Under the pieces are notes generated by a model, which worked only from the letters and a program-made list of their open reading frames with translations, made no database searches and was not told the origin of the DNA. A stretch of 64,000 nucleotides of DNA from Propionibacteriaceae bacterium. GTDB taxonomy: Bacteria > Actinomycetota > Actinomycetes > Propionibacteriales > Propionibacteriaceae. A program made the translations under genes and the position numbers. Positions 24,255 to 32,796 of the stretch are shown in pieces (the first letter of the stretch is position 1; each line of letters starts with the position of its first letter). The DNA lies in NCBI GenBank assembly GCA_031261455.1, contig JAISJP010000018.1, positions 1-64,000 on the forward strand, written 5' to 3'.

Positions 24255-24968
24255 ATGAGTCAAGACTTCGGGCAACAATTTCAACCACAACAGCCGAGTG
24301 GATCAGAGAACCCCTACGCACAGCCCGCATATGGGCAGCCCGGTCCTGAGGTCAAGGTACCTTCCTATGTGCAGCCCGAGCCTGTTGTTCCTGCTGCCCC
24401 ATATGCGCAGCAGGTGTCCGAGACTGGCGTGCCAACCCAGTATGGTCAGCAGGGACCCTACGCCGAGCCATCTGCATACGGACAGCCTTCTCCTTACGTA
24501 CAACCTTCTCCTTACGTACAGCAGCAGGCATACGCTCCACAACAGCCCTATGCTCAGCCGCAGGCCTATCCCGCACAGGCAGGGGCCTATGGCACGCCCT
24601 ACGCAGGCTACGGCTACCCTCCGATACCAGCGCCCAAGTCTCCGGTGCTCGGCTTCGTTGGCCTCGGTACTGTCATTCTCGCAATCATTATCATGACAGT
24701 AATTGCCCAGGGGATGTTCACCGACCTTATTGCCATCTCGCCTAGCCACGGCAGTATTGATACCACTTCGGCTGCCGCCGAGCGAGTCATGAGCGGGTAC
24801 TTGGGGCAGCTTGCTCTGGTTAGCCTGCTGGGCCTCTCAGGGTTCGTGGTGTCTATCGTTGCCACCGTGAAGGGGTCAGGTCGTGGGGTCGCCATTCTGG
24901 GCATGATCCTTGGCCTCATCGGCTGGTTCATCGGGTTGCTTATTGGAGCCCTGATTGCCTTGGCTTAG
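24255..24968 (+). CDS. Membrane protein with Gln/Pro/Tyr/Ala-rich N-terminal domain
   Basis: Residues 1-125 are low complexity, built from loose YxQPxPY/YAQP units, and should be disordered and cytoplasmic or surface-facing. Three hydrophobic helices follow (about 132-152, 182-203, 212-235), a layout seen in DUF4190-type small membrane proteins of actinobacteria, which often carry such Pro/Gln-rich leaders. The function is unknown. The gene is preceded by a strong leaderless-type promoter. Its last 29 bases overlap the 3' end of the convergent symporter gene. Confidence 0.75.
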   Translation: MSQDFGQQFQPQQPSGSENPYAQPAYGQPGPEVKVPSYVQPEPVVPAAPYAQQVSETGVPTQYGQQGPYAEPSAYGQPSPYVQPSPYVQQQAYAPQQPYAQPQAYPAQAGAYGTPYAGYGYPPIPAPKSPVLGFVGLGTVILAIIIMTVIAQGMFTDLIAISPSHGSIDTTSAAAERVMSGYLGQLALVSLLGLSGFVVSIVATVKGSGRGVAILGMILGLIGWFIGLLIGALIALA

Positions 24969-26352
24969 TCCTCCATTGGACGATAAACCCGGCCGTCATG
25001 ACCACAAGGCCCGCGCCCACGCCAAACCAGACCGGGTCCAGCGAGTTAGGGCCAAGCCACGCGCCAAGAGCCGTGCCCAACGGTCCACAGACCATCGCGG
25101 GCACCACGAAGCGCCTGTCGATGCGTCCGCGCAGGAACAGCGCCGCTAGCAGTGGCCAGAACGCCACCGCGCCGCGCAGACCCATGCTCAGGAAGCTCCA
25201 GTTGAGGATCAGTCCGCCACTGCTGGAGAACGCCACCACCGACGCCACCGCCAACACGCCAACCAGCACGAGCCGAATCGTCGCTAGGGCGTTGTCACCA
25301 CGTCGCAAGCGGGGGAGCAGCAGGTCGTTGGTCAACACGGTAGCGATGCCCAGCGACAACCCGGATGCCGAGCCGACCAGCACCACCAGCAGCGTGCCCA
25401 GCATCATGCCTGCGGGCAGGGACGGCAGGTTGTCCATGATGAACAGTGGCAACGCCATCGCCGACTCGATATCGGGATGGGTGACGCGCATCGAGATGCC
25501 GATCAGCACCCCAAGCGCGCCGATGATGGGCACTAGCGCGGCGGCAAACAACGCCCCCTTGCGGGATGACCGCAGCCCTTTCGCGGACACGAGCGTCTGC
25601 ACGTACGCCTGCTCGGTGAGTACTCCCAGCACGAGGGACGCACCTGCCGCGCCGTCCAGCCCGAAGCCGCGCCCGTTGAGATTGAAGAAAGTCTCGTGCG
25701 GCAGTTCGGGAGCGTCCAACAGGCCAGAAAGACCGCCGACGCCGCGCAGCGCAAGCACCGCACAGATGACAACAAATGACGTGAGCAGCACCGTCTTGAC
25801 CAGTCCCGCATAGCCTGCGCCTAGTGCACCACCGAACGTGATGTAGGCCAGCACCAGCACCACCATCAGCGCAATGGCAACCGGGTTTGCGAGCGCCGAG
25901 ACGGCGGTAATCAGTGCCACCGCCGAGATCAACTGCGCCACCACCGACAGGAAGGTGCCGATGGACGCCAGCACGGCGCTGGTCTTGGCCGCTAGCGGGC
26001 CGAACTCGGAGCCGATGATCTGCGGCACTGTGTGATGCCCGCTCGCGTACAGGGGTTTGACTAGCCACGTTCCGAACAGCAGCAGGCCGGTAGCACAGCC
26101 AATGGTGAACCACCACGCGGAGAGACCGTGGGAGTACGCCAACTGCGCGGTGCCGATGGTGGACGCCCCGCCGATGATGGTGCCCAGCAGCGCCCCCATG
26201 ATGAGCCCTGAGTTGGAACTGCGGGACTTGCCAGAGAAGTCGCGCTCGCTCTTCACGGCGCGCCCCGAGAGCACGCCAACGCCAACGATCACGGCAAGTA
26301 CGATTGCTGCCCCGGCATAGTGGCCCCAAGTCATAACTGACAATTCTGCCAT
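24940..26352 (-). CDS. Sodium:solute symporter (SSS) family transporter
   Basis: The 470-aa protein has about 13 hydrophobic helices. The SSS core is visible in GTIIGGASTIGTAQLAYSHGLSAWWFTIGC and LTEQAYVQTLVSAKGLRSSRKGAL, the latter being the region before TM8 that carries the family signature. It should import an organic solute with sodium; the substrate (proline, pantothenate, or a carboxylate among others) cannot be told. It is convergent with the preceding gene and overlaps its stop by 29 bp, so each mRNA carries a short antisense tail to the other. Confidence 0.88.
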   Translation of the reverse strand: MAELSVMTWGHYAGAAIVLAVIVGVGVLSGRAVKSERDFSGKSRSSNSGLIMGALLGTIIGGASTIGTAQLAYSHGLSAWWFTIGCATGLLLFGTWLVKPLYASGHHTVPQIIGSEFGPLAAKTSAVLASIGTFLSVVAQLISAVALITAVSALANPVAIALMVVLVLAYITFGGALGAGYAGLVKTVLLTSFVVICAVLALRGVGGLSGLLDAPELPHETFFNLNGRGFGLDGAAGASLVLGVLTEQAYVQTLVSAKGLRSSRKGALFAAALVPIIGALGVLIGISMRVTHPDIESAMALPLFIMDNLPSLPAGMMLGTLLVVLVGSASGLSLGIATVLTNDLLLPRLRRGDNALATIRLVLVGVLAVASVVAFSSSGGLILNWSFLSMGLRGAVAFWPLLAALFLRGRIDRRFVVPAMVCGPLGTALGAWLGPNSLDPVWFGVGAGLVVMTAGFIVQWRTKPRQSGLQ

Positions 26353-26452
26353 GTTTGGGGACGGACGTTAGCGCTAGTGCAGGGCAAGAGGGCGACTGGA
26401 CGCAGCATGTGGAGACCTGTTCTTGCATGTGTCTGACAACGCAGACCAGCAA

Positions 26453-26486
26453 ACGTGCGGTCAGCAGCCAACAGTTGACCGCACGT
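26453..26486. terminator. Inverted repeat downstream of mqo
   Basis: ACGTGCGGTCA (26453-26463) pairs perfectly with TGACCGCACGT (26476-26486). It lies between mqo and the start of the symporter gene, both on the minus strand, so it could end mqo transcripts or act in the symporter's 5' region. The same gap holds two direct copies of GCGCCCGAGCC near 26503 and 26527. Confidence 0.5.
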
Positions 26487-26549
26487 CCGTTGGGCCGAGT
26501 TGCGCCCGAGCCACGGAGTTGAATCGCGCCCGAGCCCAGCCGGGTGGAG

Positions 26550-28064
26550 TCACTTCACAGGTGGCGTAATGCCCAGAACCTCAGCGGTATGCGTCATGGT
26601 CGCCCTAGCCAAGGCAACGTCGTCGTTGAGCGACTTGCCCCACGTCGGCACGATCTTGAGCAGTTGGTCCCGCCAGCCGTCGATGCGCTCTGCAAAGATC
26701 TTCTCCAGCAGACCCAACATGATGGGCACTGCGGTAGACGCACCGGGAGATGCCCCCAGCAGTCCGGCGATTGAGCCGCCACCGCCCACGATGGTCTCGG
26801 TGCCGAACTGGAGTGTGCCGTGCCCGTTTTCGTCCTTCTTGATGATCTGCGCGCGCTGGCCGGCAGCGAGCAACTTCCAGTCTGCCAAATCTGCGTCCGG
26901 GTAGAACTCACGTAGAGACGCTTCCTGCGCGCTCGGCGGCAGCAAAATCTGGCTGGCAAGGTACTTCACCAGCGGTAGGTTGTCTTTCGCCACCTCCAAC
27001 ATCGGCAGAATGTTGTGGGGACGCAAAGACAGTGGCAGGTCGAGCAGCGATCCGTCCTTCAGGAACTTGGGGCTGGAGCCAGCGAACGGCCCAAACAGCA
27101 CGTACTTCTCTCCGTCGATAATGCGGGCATCCAAGTGGGGCACGCTCATCGGCGGTGCGCCCACGCTGGCCTTGCCGTACACCTTCTGAGAGTGACGCGC
27201 CACAATTGCGCGCTTCGAGGTGGTGAGGAACTGCCCCGAGATGGGGAACAGCCCGTAGCCTTGCGCCTCCGGAAGTCCGGCCTTCTGCAGCAGATTCAGC
27301 GCGTAGCCACCAGCCCCGATGAACACCTTTGCGGCCTTGATGATGATGCCATGCCCGCCACCGGTGTGTGCGGCACGCAGCAGCCACCCGCCGTCACCAC
27401 TAGGTTTCAGGTCGGTCACATCAAAGTTGTAGATGACGTCCCCGCCACGCTCAGTAACGGTGTTGAGGTAGCTGCGGGTCAGCGCCCCAAAGTTGACGTC
27501 GGTGCCGGTGGGGTCGTAGCTGGCCGCAATCGGCTCGTTGCCTTTGCGTCCCTCGATGAGCAGTGGCGACCATTGCCCGATCTGCGCAGCGTCCTCGCTG
27601 TAGCTCATGGACGCCAGCAGCGGTTGTCCGGCCATGGCATCGCGGCGGGCGCGCAGGTAGTTGACGTGATCGTCACCATGCACAAACACCATGTGGGGCG
27701 TGCTGTTGATGAACGCGCGGGTGTCGCTAAGCTGCCCCTGCTCCACCAGGTAGGACCACAGTTGGCGGCTAATCTGGAACTGCTCGTTGATCTTGATGGC
27801 CTTGGAGATGTCCACGCTGCCATCGGCCTGCTCCACGGAGTAGTTCAGCTCGCACAGCCCGGCATGTCCGGTGCCCGCGTTGTTCCACGGACCGGTTGAC
27901 TCCAGCGCGGGAGCTTCGAGCCGCTCAACAACGGTGACCTTCAGATTCGGGTCAAGTTCGGACAGCAACAGCGCCAGCGTGGCGCTCATGATGCCCGCGC
28001 CGACACACACCACGTCGGTCTCAATGAACTCACTTGCTTGCCGTTTGGCGATGCTTAACGCCAT
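26550..28064 (-). CDS. mqo: Malate:quinone oxidoreductase
   Basis: The 504-aa FAD-dependent membrane-associated enzyme oxidises malate to oxaloacetate and passes electrons to the quinone pool, replacing or assisting malate dehydrogenase in the TCA cycle. The FAD motif VVCVGAGIMSATLALLLSEL is near the N-terminus. Other family marks are STGPWNNAGTGHAGLCELNY and TIVGGGGSIAGLLGASPGAST. ATG at 28064 was chosen because GGAGG lies 7 bases upstream on the minus strand; the first ATG at 28106 adds 14 unlikely residues. Oxaloacetate from this step would also feed the transcarboxylase at 10.3 kb. Confidence 0.95.
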   Translation of the reverse strand: MALSIAKRQASEFIETDVVCVGAGIMSATLALLLSELDPNLKVTVVERLEAPALESTGPWNNAGTGHAGLCELNYSVEQADGSVDISKAIKINEQFQISRQLWSYLVEQGQLSDTRAFINSTPHMVFVHGDDHVNYLRARRDAMAGQPLLASMSYSEDAAQIGQWSPLLIEGRKGNEPIAASYDPTGTDVNFGALTRSYLNTVTERGGDVIYNFDVTDLKPSGDGGWLLRAAHTGGGHGIIIKAAKVFIGAGGYALNLLQKAGLPEAQGYGLFPISGQFLTTSKRAIVARHSQKVYGKASVGAPPMSVPHLDARIIDGEKYVLFGPFAGSSPKFLKDGSLLDLPLSLRPHNILPMLEVAKDNLPLVKYLASQILLPPSAQEASLREFYPDADLADWKLLAAGQRAQIIKKDENGHGTLQFGTETIVGGGGSIAGLLGASPGASTAVPIMLGLLEKIFAERIDGWRDQLLKIVPTWGKSLNDDVALARATMTHTAEVLGITPPVK

Positions 28065-28383
28065 CTGATTTGCCTCCGTCTGGTCTTGGCTCTTTGATCC
28101 GCGCAAAGACCCCCGACGTCGCTGCCGGTGCGCCTTTCGCTACCTCAACCTTAGCCAATAGCTATCCCGGTTTCACAGGAAACCGGAGACGCGCCTGTCT
28201 GCGTGATCTATTCGTGACCTTCGGACAGCGAGGAAGCCGAGCGTGACTTAGAAGGGAACAGAACAGCAGAGCGTGTGAGCACACCTCGATGGCACAACGA
28301 GTCCTGCGCGTAACCTCGCCCGGCGAGGATAGACACGGGTAGCCTTGATGTCTAGACGATCAACAGGAAGGTGGGCTAGAGCT
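28065..28383. other. Divergent intergenic region mqo / murB (319 bp)
   Basis: No gene is supported here. CCGGTTTC-ACAG-GAAACCGG (28167-28186) is a perfect 8-bp-stem hairpin about 100 bp upstream of mqo, either an operator or a leader structure. CCTCGCC-C-GGCGAGG (28314-28328) is a tight palindrome near the murB start. TAGCCT at 28340-28345 may be the murB -10. Confidence 0.5.
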
Positions 28384-29424
28384 GTGACCCGGTTGAGCGA
28401 TTACACCACGTTCGGCATCGGCGGCGAGGCGAAAAACTTCATCGTCGCCACGACTGAACAGGAGATTATCGACGCCGTTGTGGCTGCCGACGACCGTAGC
28501 GCGCGCGTGCTGATACTCTCCGGCGGCTCCAACATGCTCGTCGGTGACGCAGGATTCGACGGTACTGTCGTTAAGGTTGCCACCAAAGGCATAGAAACGC
28601 ACGTGTCGGCCAGTGGGCGAGCTATCGTCACCGTCGCTGCCGGTGAGGTCTGGGACGAGTTCGTGGCCCTGAGCGTCACCAACGGCTGGTTGGGCATCGA
28701 GGCGCTGTCCGGAATCCCCGGACTCGTCGGCGCGGCTCCCGTGCAGAACATCGGGGCCTACGGTCAGGAGGTGGGTGACACCGTGTCGCAGGTGCGGGCC
28801 CTCGACCGAGTGACGCGCAACATCGTCACGTTCACCAACCAGGCTTGCGGGTTCGGCTATCGCACCTCAGAGTTCAAGCGCAGTGTGCAACCGGGGCAGG
28901 CGAGCGGACGCTACGTCGTGCTGCAAGTCGGCTTCGAGTTCGCCCCCGGCACGCTGGCGTCTCCGGTTGCCTACGCCGAGTTGGCTGCCTACCTAGGCGT
29001 TCGATTGGGGGACAGGGTGGACGCGAGCCGCGTGCGTGAGGCGGTGCTGGCAATCCGCGCCTCGAAGTCTATGGTCTACTCGCCCGACGACATCGACTCG
29101 CACTCGGCAGGCTCGTTCTTCACCAACCCCTACGTGAGTGCCGAGGCTGCCGCCACCCTGCCCGCTGACGCTCCCCGCTTCGGGCAACCCGACGGCACCG
29201 TCAAGACCTCCGCTGCTTGGCTGATCGACCATGCGGGCTTTGGCAAGGGCTTTAGCATCCCGGAAAGTTCCGGACGGGCGGCGCTGTCATCCAAACATGT
29301 GCTGGCTCTCACCAACCGGGGCGGTGCCACCGCTACCGAAGTGCTGGCGTTGGCCGATGCCATCCGTGCAGGAGTCCAGGCCCAGTTTGGCATCGACCTG
29401 GTTCCCGAGCCGGTGCTCGTCTAA
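28384..29424 (+). CDS. murB: UDP-N-acetylenolpyruvoylglucosamine reductase
   Basis: The 346-aa FAD enzyme reduces UDP-GlcNAc-enolpyruvate to UDP-MurNAc in peptidoglycan synthesis. FAD-binding motifs LSDYTTFGIGGEA and LSGGSNMLVGDAGFDG are at the N-terminus; PVQNIGAYGQEV and FGYRTSEFK follow; AGSFFTNP, GFGKGF and LSSKHVLALTNRGGAT mark the C-terminal domain with the catalytic Ser. I prefer GTG at 28384, behind GAAGGTGGG; ATG at 28348 would add 12 residues. It is followed by tRNA-Trp and secE, as in many actinobacteria. Confidence 0.95.
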   Translation: MTRLSDYTTFGIGGEAKNFIVATTEQEIIDAVVAADDRSARVLILSGGSNMLVGDAGFDGTVVKVATKGIETHVSASGRAIVTVAAGEVWDEFVALSVTNGWLGIEALSGIPGLVGAAPVQNIGAYGQEVGDTVSQVRALDRVTRNIVTFTNQACGFGYRTSEFKRSVQPGQASGRYVVLQVGFEFAPGTLASPVAYAELAAYLGVRLGDRVDASRVREAVLAIRASKSMVYSPDDIDSHSAGSFFTNPYVSAEAAATLPADAPRFGQPDGTVKTSAAWLIDHAGFGKGFSIPESSGRAALSSKHVLALTNRGGATATEVLALADAIRAGVQAQFGIDLVPEPVLV

Positions 29425-29522
29425 GCCTAGTTAGGCACTTGACCGTCTGGTCGATTAGAATGTACAGGTTGGTTGACGAAACCAATGATTGGTTGTGCCC
29501 AGAATTGGGCGCGGCTAGTCGA

Positions 29523-29595
<73 letters not shown>

Positions 29596-29692
29596 CGAAT
29601 GCGTGTGCCTCGTGCGGCTGAGCCGCAGGTGGCGCGCGTAATGCGCAAAACAGCAGAAGAGTCGAAGACCAAGTTAGGCAGCGAAGATACCA

Positions 29693-30253
29693 GTGGCTGA
29701 CGAACACGATGACCTCCCCGAGGAGGTCACAGATAACCTCGAACCGGTAGCCGATGAGGCTGACCTCACCCCCAGCGGTGAGGAGCTATCCGGTGCCCTT
29801 GGCGACCCCGAGCCTTTCGAGATTGCTGCCGATGAAGACGACGCCGAAGAACTCGCCGAACTCTCCGAGTTTGCCGATGACGACGACACCCCCCGCGAGG
29901 CCGACCCAGACGATGTCGTCATTGATGACGAAGACCAGCTCGACGCCGCCACCGAGGAGGCGCGACTTGCCAAATCGTCCCGTCCGGTGAAGCGCACACA
30001 CACCCAAGCGCCGGTCAAGAAAGCTACCCCCACGCGCAAGCGCGATCCGAAGACCGAAGAGGAAGAGGGCGGCGTTGGCCCCGTCACCTTCACTCGCCAG
30101 AGCGTTGGCGAGCTGAAGAAGGTTGTCTGGCCCAGCGGGGACGACGTCAAACAGTACTTCCTTGTTGTCCTCATTTTTGTGCTCATCATCATGGGCATCG
30201 TCTTCGGTCTGGACACCTTGTTCGGCTGGGGTCTGCTGAAGTTGCTCGGCTAA
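29693..30253 (+). CDS. secE: Preprotein translocase subunit SecE with long acidic N-terminus
   Basis: The last ~60 residues are the SecE core: TRQSVGELKKVVWPSGDDVKQYFLVVLIF, an amphipathic helix and a single membrane helix that clamps SecY. The first ~125 residues are an extension very rich in Asp and Glu, then a basic Pro/Thr/Lys linker (about 100-120). Extensions occur in actinobacterial SecE, but this one is long for a protein usually of 60-120 aa. The start is GTG 29693 with a weak ribosome-binding site. secE-nusG-rplK-rplA follow in the standard order. Confidence 0.93.
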   Translation: MADEHDDLPEEVTDNLEPVADEADLTPSGEELSGALGDPEPFEIAADEDDAEELAELSEFADDDDTPREADPDDVVIDDEDQLDAATEEARLAKSSRPVKRTHTQAPVKKATPTRKRDPKTEEEEGGVGPVTFTRQSVGELKKVVWPSGDDVKQYFLVVLIFVLIIMGIVFGLDTLFGWGLLKLLG

Positions 30254-30308
30254 GCGTGAGCACACGTGGAGTCAAGACGAGCACAAGATCTAGGTGAGTG
30301 AGTAAGAG

Positions 30309-31235
30309 TTGAGCGAAGAGAGCGTACAAGAGGCGCAGGTGGCTGAGGCCATCATCGCCGAGTTGGCGGCCGAGGCGAGCGCCGAAGAGGCTTCCGAGAT
30401 CGCGGACATCGATCTCGGTGTCATCGACCTGCAGGTCGCTGAAGACCAGAGCCCTGAAGTGGACTTTGCTGCCTTCGTGGGCTTGGGTCAGAGCGACGAC
30501 ACCACGGGTGACGGCGCAGATGACCTAGTCATCGACATTCGTGAGCCCGAGGCTGCCGCTGAGGACACGGCCCCTAAGACCAAGCTGGGCGAGATCAGCG
30601 AAGAGGACGAAGAGGATCCCGAGATCGCCGCCGCGCTGCTGGCGTTGCATGAGGATCTGCTGCTCAAGCCCGGCGACTGGTATGTGGTTCACACCTACTC
30701 TGGTATGGAAAATCGCGTCAAACAGAACATCGACTTCCGCGTGGTCAGCCTCAACATGGAAGAGTTCATCTACGAGGCCATCGTGCCTACCGAGGATGCT
30801 GTCGAACTGCGCAACGGCGTTCGCAAGACGGTCACGCGCACCGTCCTCCCCGGATATGTGCTTGTCAGAATGGAGTTGACCGACGACTCGTGGGCTGCCA
30901 TTCGACACACGCCCTCTGTCACCGGGTTCGTCGGGTTTGCCAACAAGCCGGTCGCACTGGGGCTCGACGAGGTCGAGAACATGCTGACGCCCTCCGTCGT
31001 TGCCAAGGTGAACGCTTCGCGCGGTGGCACTCCGAAGCGGGGCCGCAAGAAGGTCGAAGTTGTTGACTATGCGGTCGGCGACTCCGTCAAGGTTGTTGAC
31101 GGTCCGTTCGAGGGCGTCCACGCCACGATCACCGAGATCAACGCCAACGCCCAACGCTTGAAGGCCAACGTCGAGATTCTGGGGCGCGAAACCCCAGTTG
31201 ACCTGACCTTCTCCCAGATCGCCAAGCTCGACTGA
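30309..31235 (+). CDS. nusG: Transcription elongation/antitermination factor NusG
   Basis: The 308-aa factor binds RNA polymerase with its NGN domain and couples to Rho or ribosomal S10 with its KOW domain. The NGN domain starts at about 122 ([19 protein letters not shown]) and contains [18 protein letters not shown]; the KOW domain is at about 252-308 ([21 protein letters not shown]). The first ~120 residues are a Glu/Asp/Ala-rich extension, like that of SecE upstream. The start is TTG at 30309 behind AGGTGAG; no ATG/GTG upstream of the domain fits better. Confidence 0.93.
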   Translation: MSEESVQEAQVAEAIIAELAAEASAEEASEIADIDLGVIDLQVAEDQSPEVDFAAFVGLGQSDDTTGDGADDLVIDIREPEAAAEDTAPKTKLGEISEEDEEDPEIAAALLALHEDLLLKPGDWYVVHTYSGMENRVKQNIDFRVVSLNMEEFIYEAIVPTEDAVELRNGVRKTVTRTVLPGYVLVRMELTDDSWAAIRHTPSVTGFVGFANKPVALGLDEVENMLTPSVVAKVNASRGGTPKRGRKKVEVVDYAVGDSVKVVDGPFEGVHATITEINANAQRLKANVEILGRETPVDLTFSQIAKLD

Positions 31236-31321
31236 TCGCTAAGGCGCTTGGTTGCAGCCCACGCGGGATGCACAACTGAATAGCAGATGAAGTAACACAC
31301 AAGTAAGGAAGACCAAACACA

Positions 31322-31753
31322 ATGGCTCCGAAGAAAAAGGTGGCGGCAATCGTCAAGATCGCCATCCAAGCCGGTGCAGCTACCCCGGCCCCGCCGGTAG
31401 GTACCGCTCTTGGTCCGCACGGCGTGAACATCATGGACTTCGTTAAGCAGTACAACGCTGCTACCGAAGCCCAGCGTGGCACGGTGATCCCAGCCGAGAT
31501 CACCATCTACGAAGATCGCACGTTCACGTTCGTCACCAAGACTCCGCCTGCCTCCGAGTTGATCAAGAAGTACGCTGGCCTGCCCAAGGGTAGCTCCAAG
31601 CCGAACCGCGAGATCGTCGGGCATCTGACCGCCGACCAGGTACGTGAGATTGCGAACATCAAGCTCGTCGATCTGAACGCCAACGACATTGAGGCTGCGG
31701 CCAAGATCGTTGCGGGCACCGCGCGTTCCATGGGCGTAACGGTCGACGCGTAA
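31322..31753 (+). CDS. rplK: 50S ribosomal protein L11
   Basis: The 143-aa protein of the GTPase-associated centre binds 23S rRNA near the thiostrepton site. Family marks are [34 protein letters not shown] at the N-terminal domain with the Pro-rich hinge and the C-terminal RNA-binding domain with [10 protein letters not shown]. It follows nusG by 86 bp and precedes rplA, with a structured spacer between. Confidence 0.97.
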   Translation: MAPKKKVAAIVKIAIQAGAATPAPPVGTALGPHGVNIMDFVKQYNAATEAQRGTVIPAEITIYEDRTFTFVTKTPPASELIKKYAGLPKGSSKPNREIVGHLTADQVREIANIKLVDLNANDIEAAAKIVAGTARSMGVTVDA

Positions 31754-31754
31754 G

Positions 31755-31849
31755 CGTGGGCACAGGCACACCCGCCACCAATACAAGAAAACAAAGGTCT
31801 GGCAGGGGTAGCTCAACCCCGTACCAGAGACTGGTGAATCGTGCCCACG
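31755..31849 (+). ncRNA. Structured rplK-rplA intercistronic RNA, candidate L1 regulatory site
   Basis: CGTGGGCAC (31755-31763) pairs perfectly with GTGCCCACG (31841-31849), enclosing an inner hairpin. That hairpin has stem TCTGG/CCAGA (31798-31802 with 31824-31828), an asymmetric internal loop CA/GTA, then GGGGT/ACCCC (31805-31820). Two helices around a small asymmetric loop are what the L1-binding site looks like in rRNA and in L11-L1 mRNAs. The position directly before rplA fits autoregulation by L1. Pairing is seen; L1 binding is inference. Confidence 0.55.
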
Positions 31850-31886
31850 AGGCCGATACCCAAGAAGACAAGGAACCAGAAACAAA

Positions 31887-32576
31887 ATGAAGCACTCTAG
31901 GCGCTACAACGAAGCGCAAAAGCTGCGTGATGACTCCCAGCTCTACACTGCCAAAGAGGCGCTTGCCGCCATCCGCAAGCTGCCCAAGGCCAAGTTCGAT
32001 GAGACGTTCGACGTTGCCATCCGCTTGGGCGTTGACCCCCGCAAGGCAGACCAGATGGTGCGTGGCACCGTCAATCTACCTCACGGCACCGGCAAGACGG
32101 CCCGCGTGCTCGTCTTCGCTCAAGGCGCCAAGGCCACCGAGGCTCTCGAAGCCGGGGCTGACGAGGTAGGCGGCGACGAACTGATCGAGAAGGTGGCCGG
32201 TGGCTACCTCGACTTCGATGCTGCTGTCGCTACCCCTGACCTGATGGGCAAGGTTGGCAAGCTGGGCCGCGTGCTCGGCCCGCGTGGCCTGATGCCAAAC
32301 CCCAAGACCGGCACCGTGACCATGGACGTCGCCAAGGCCGTTTCTGACATCAAGGGCGGCAAGATCGAGTTCCGCGTTGACCGTCAGGCCAACCTGCAAT
32401 TCATCATCGGCAAGGTGAGCTTCACCGACGAGCAGTTGGCCGAAAACTACCACGCCGCCCTAGACGAGGTGCTCCGCCTGAAGCCGTCTACCGCCAAAGG
32501 CCGTTACGTACGCAAGATCGCCATCTCGACGACCATGGGCCCCAGCATCCTGATCGATCCGCTGAGCGTCAAGTAA
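31887..32576 (+). CDS. rplA: 50S ribosomal protein L1
   Basis: The 229-aa stalk protein binds 23S rRNA near the E site and represses its own operon in many bacteria. Marks are [42 protein letters not shown] and [18 protein letters not shown]. The start is ATG 31887, preceded by the 133-bp structured spacer. A strong terminator hairpin follows 25 bp after the stop. Confidence 0.97.
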   Translation: MKHSRRYNEAQKLRDDSQLYTAKEALAAIRKLPKAKFDETFDVAIRLGVDPRKADQMVRGTVNLPHGTGKTARVLVFAQGAKATEALEAGADEVGGDELIEKVAGGYLDFDAAVATPDLMGKVGKLGRVLGPRGLMPNPKTGTVTMDVAKAVSDIKGGKIEFRVDRQANLQFIIGKVSFTDEQLAENYHAALDEVLRLKPSTAKGRYVRKIAISTTMGPSILIDPLSVK

Positions 32577-32601
32577 CTTAGCGACGCATCTGCTCGTACT
32601 C

Positions 32602-32644
32602 CAAGTAGGTCTCCCGCTCCATCTGCGAGCCGGAGACCTACTTG
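32602..32644 (+). terminator. Terminator hairpin of the rplK-rplA operon
   Basis: CAAGTAGGTCTCC (32602-32614) pairs perfectly over 13 bp with GGAGACCTACTTG (32632-32644). A short TTTAA follows. Confidence 0.8.
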
Positions 32645-32658
32645 CGTTTAACTCTCTA

Positions 32659-32691
32659 GTCATCCTGCTCGCCCTTCCCGTCATCCTGCGC
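32659..32691. repeat. REP-like repeat with CGTCATCCTGCG words
   Basis: GTCATCCTGC (32659-32668) and CGTCATCCTGCGC (32679-32691) are direct copies; GCAGGAT at 32698-32704 is the inverse. The same word recurs at 40304-40315 and, with one change, at 54528-54540, all outside genes. Confidence 0.5.
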
Positions 32692-32784
32692 TTTAGGAGC
32701 AGGATCCACGTCTGAGGATCGACTCTGCGACTTCGCGCGCAGTGACGCAGACAAGGGCACGCGGGGACACGGTGATAAAGAAGG

Positions 32785-32790
32785 TAGCAT
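32785..32790 (+). promoter_or_regulatory. -10 box of a leaderless pxpA mRNA
   Basis: TAGCAT ends 6 bases before the GTG at 32797, with no ribosome-binding site at a usable distance. No clear -35 is visible. Confidence 0.45.
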
Positions 32791-32796
32791 GAAGTC

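Noticed and set aside
25295..26452. 385-codon minus-strand frame overlapping the symporter gene
   Set aside because: Alternative frame of the symporter; Arg/Ala-rich without hydrophobic helices.
29439..29461. Promoter of tRNA-Trp from TTGACC and TAGAAT
   Set aside because: The two boxes are only 11 bases apart, too close for one promoter; each may belong to another element.
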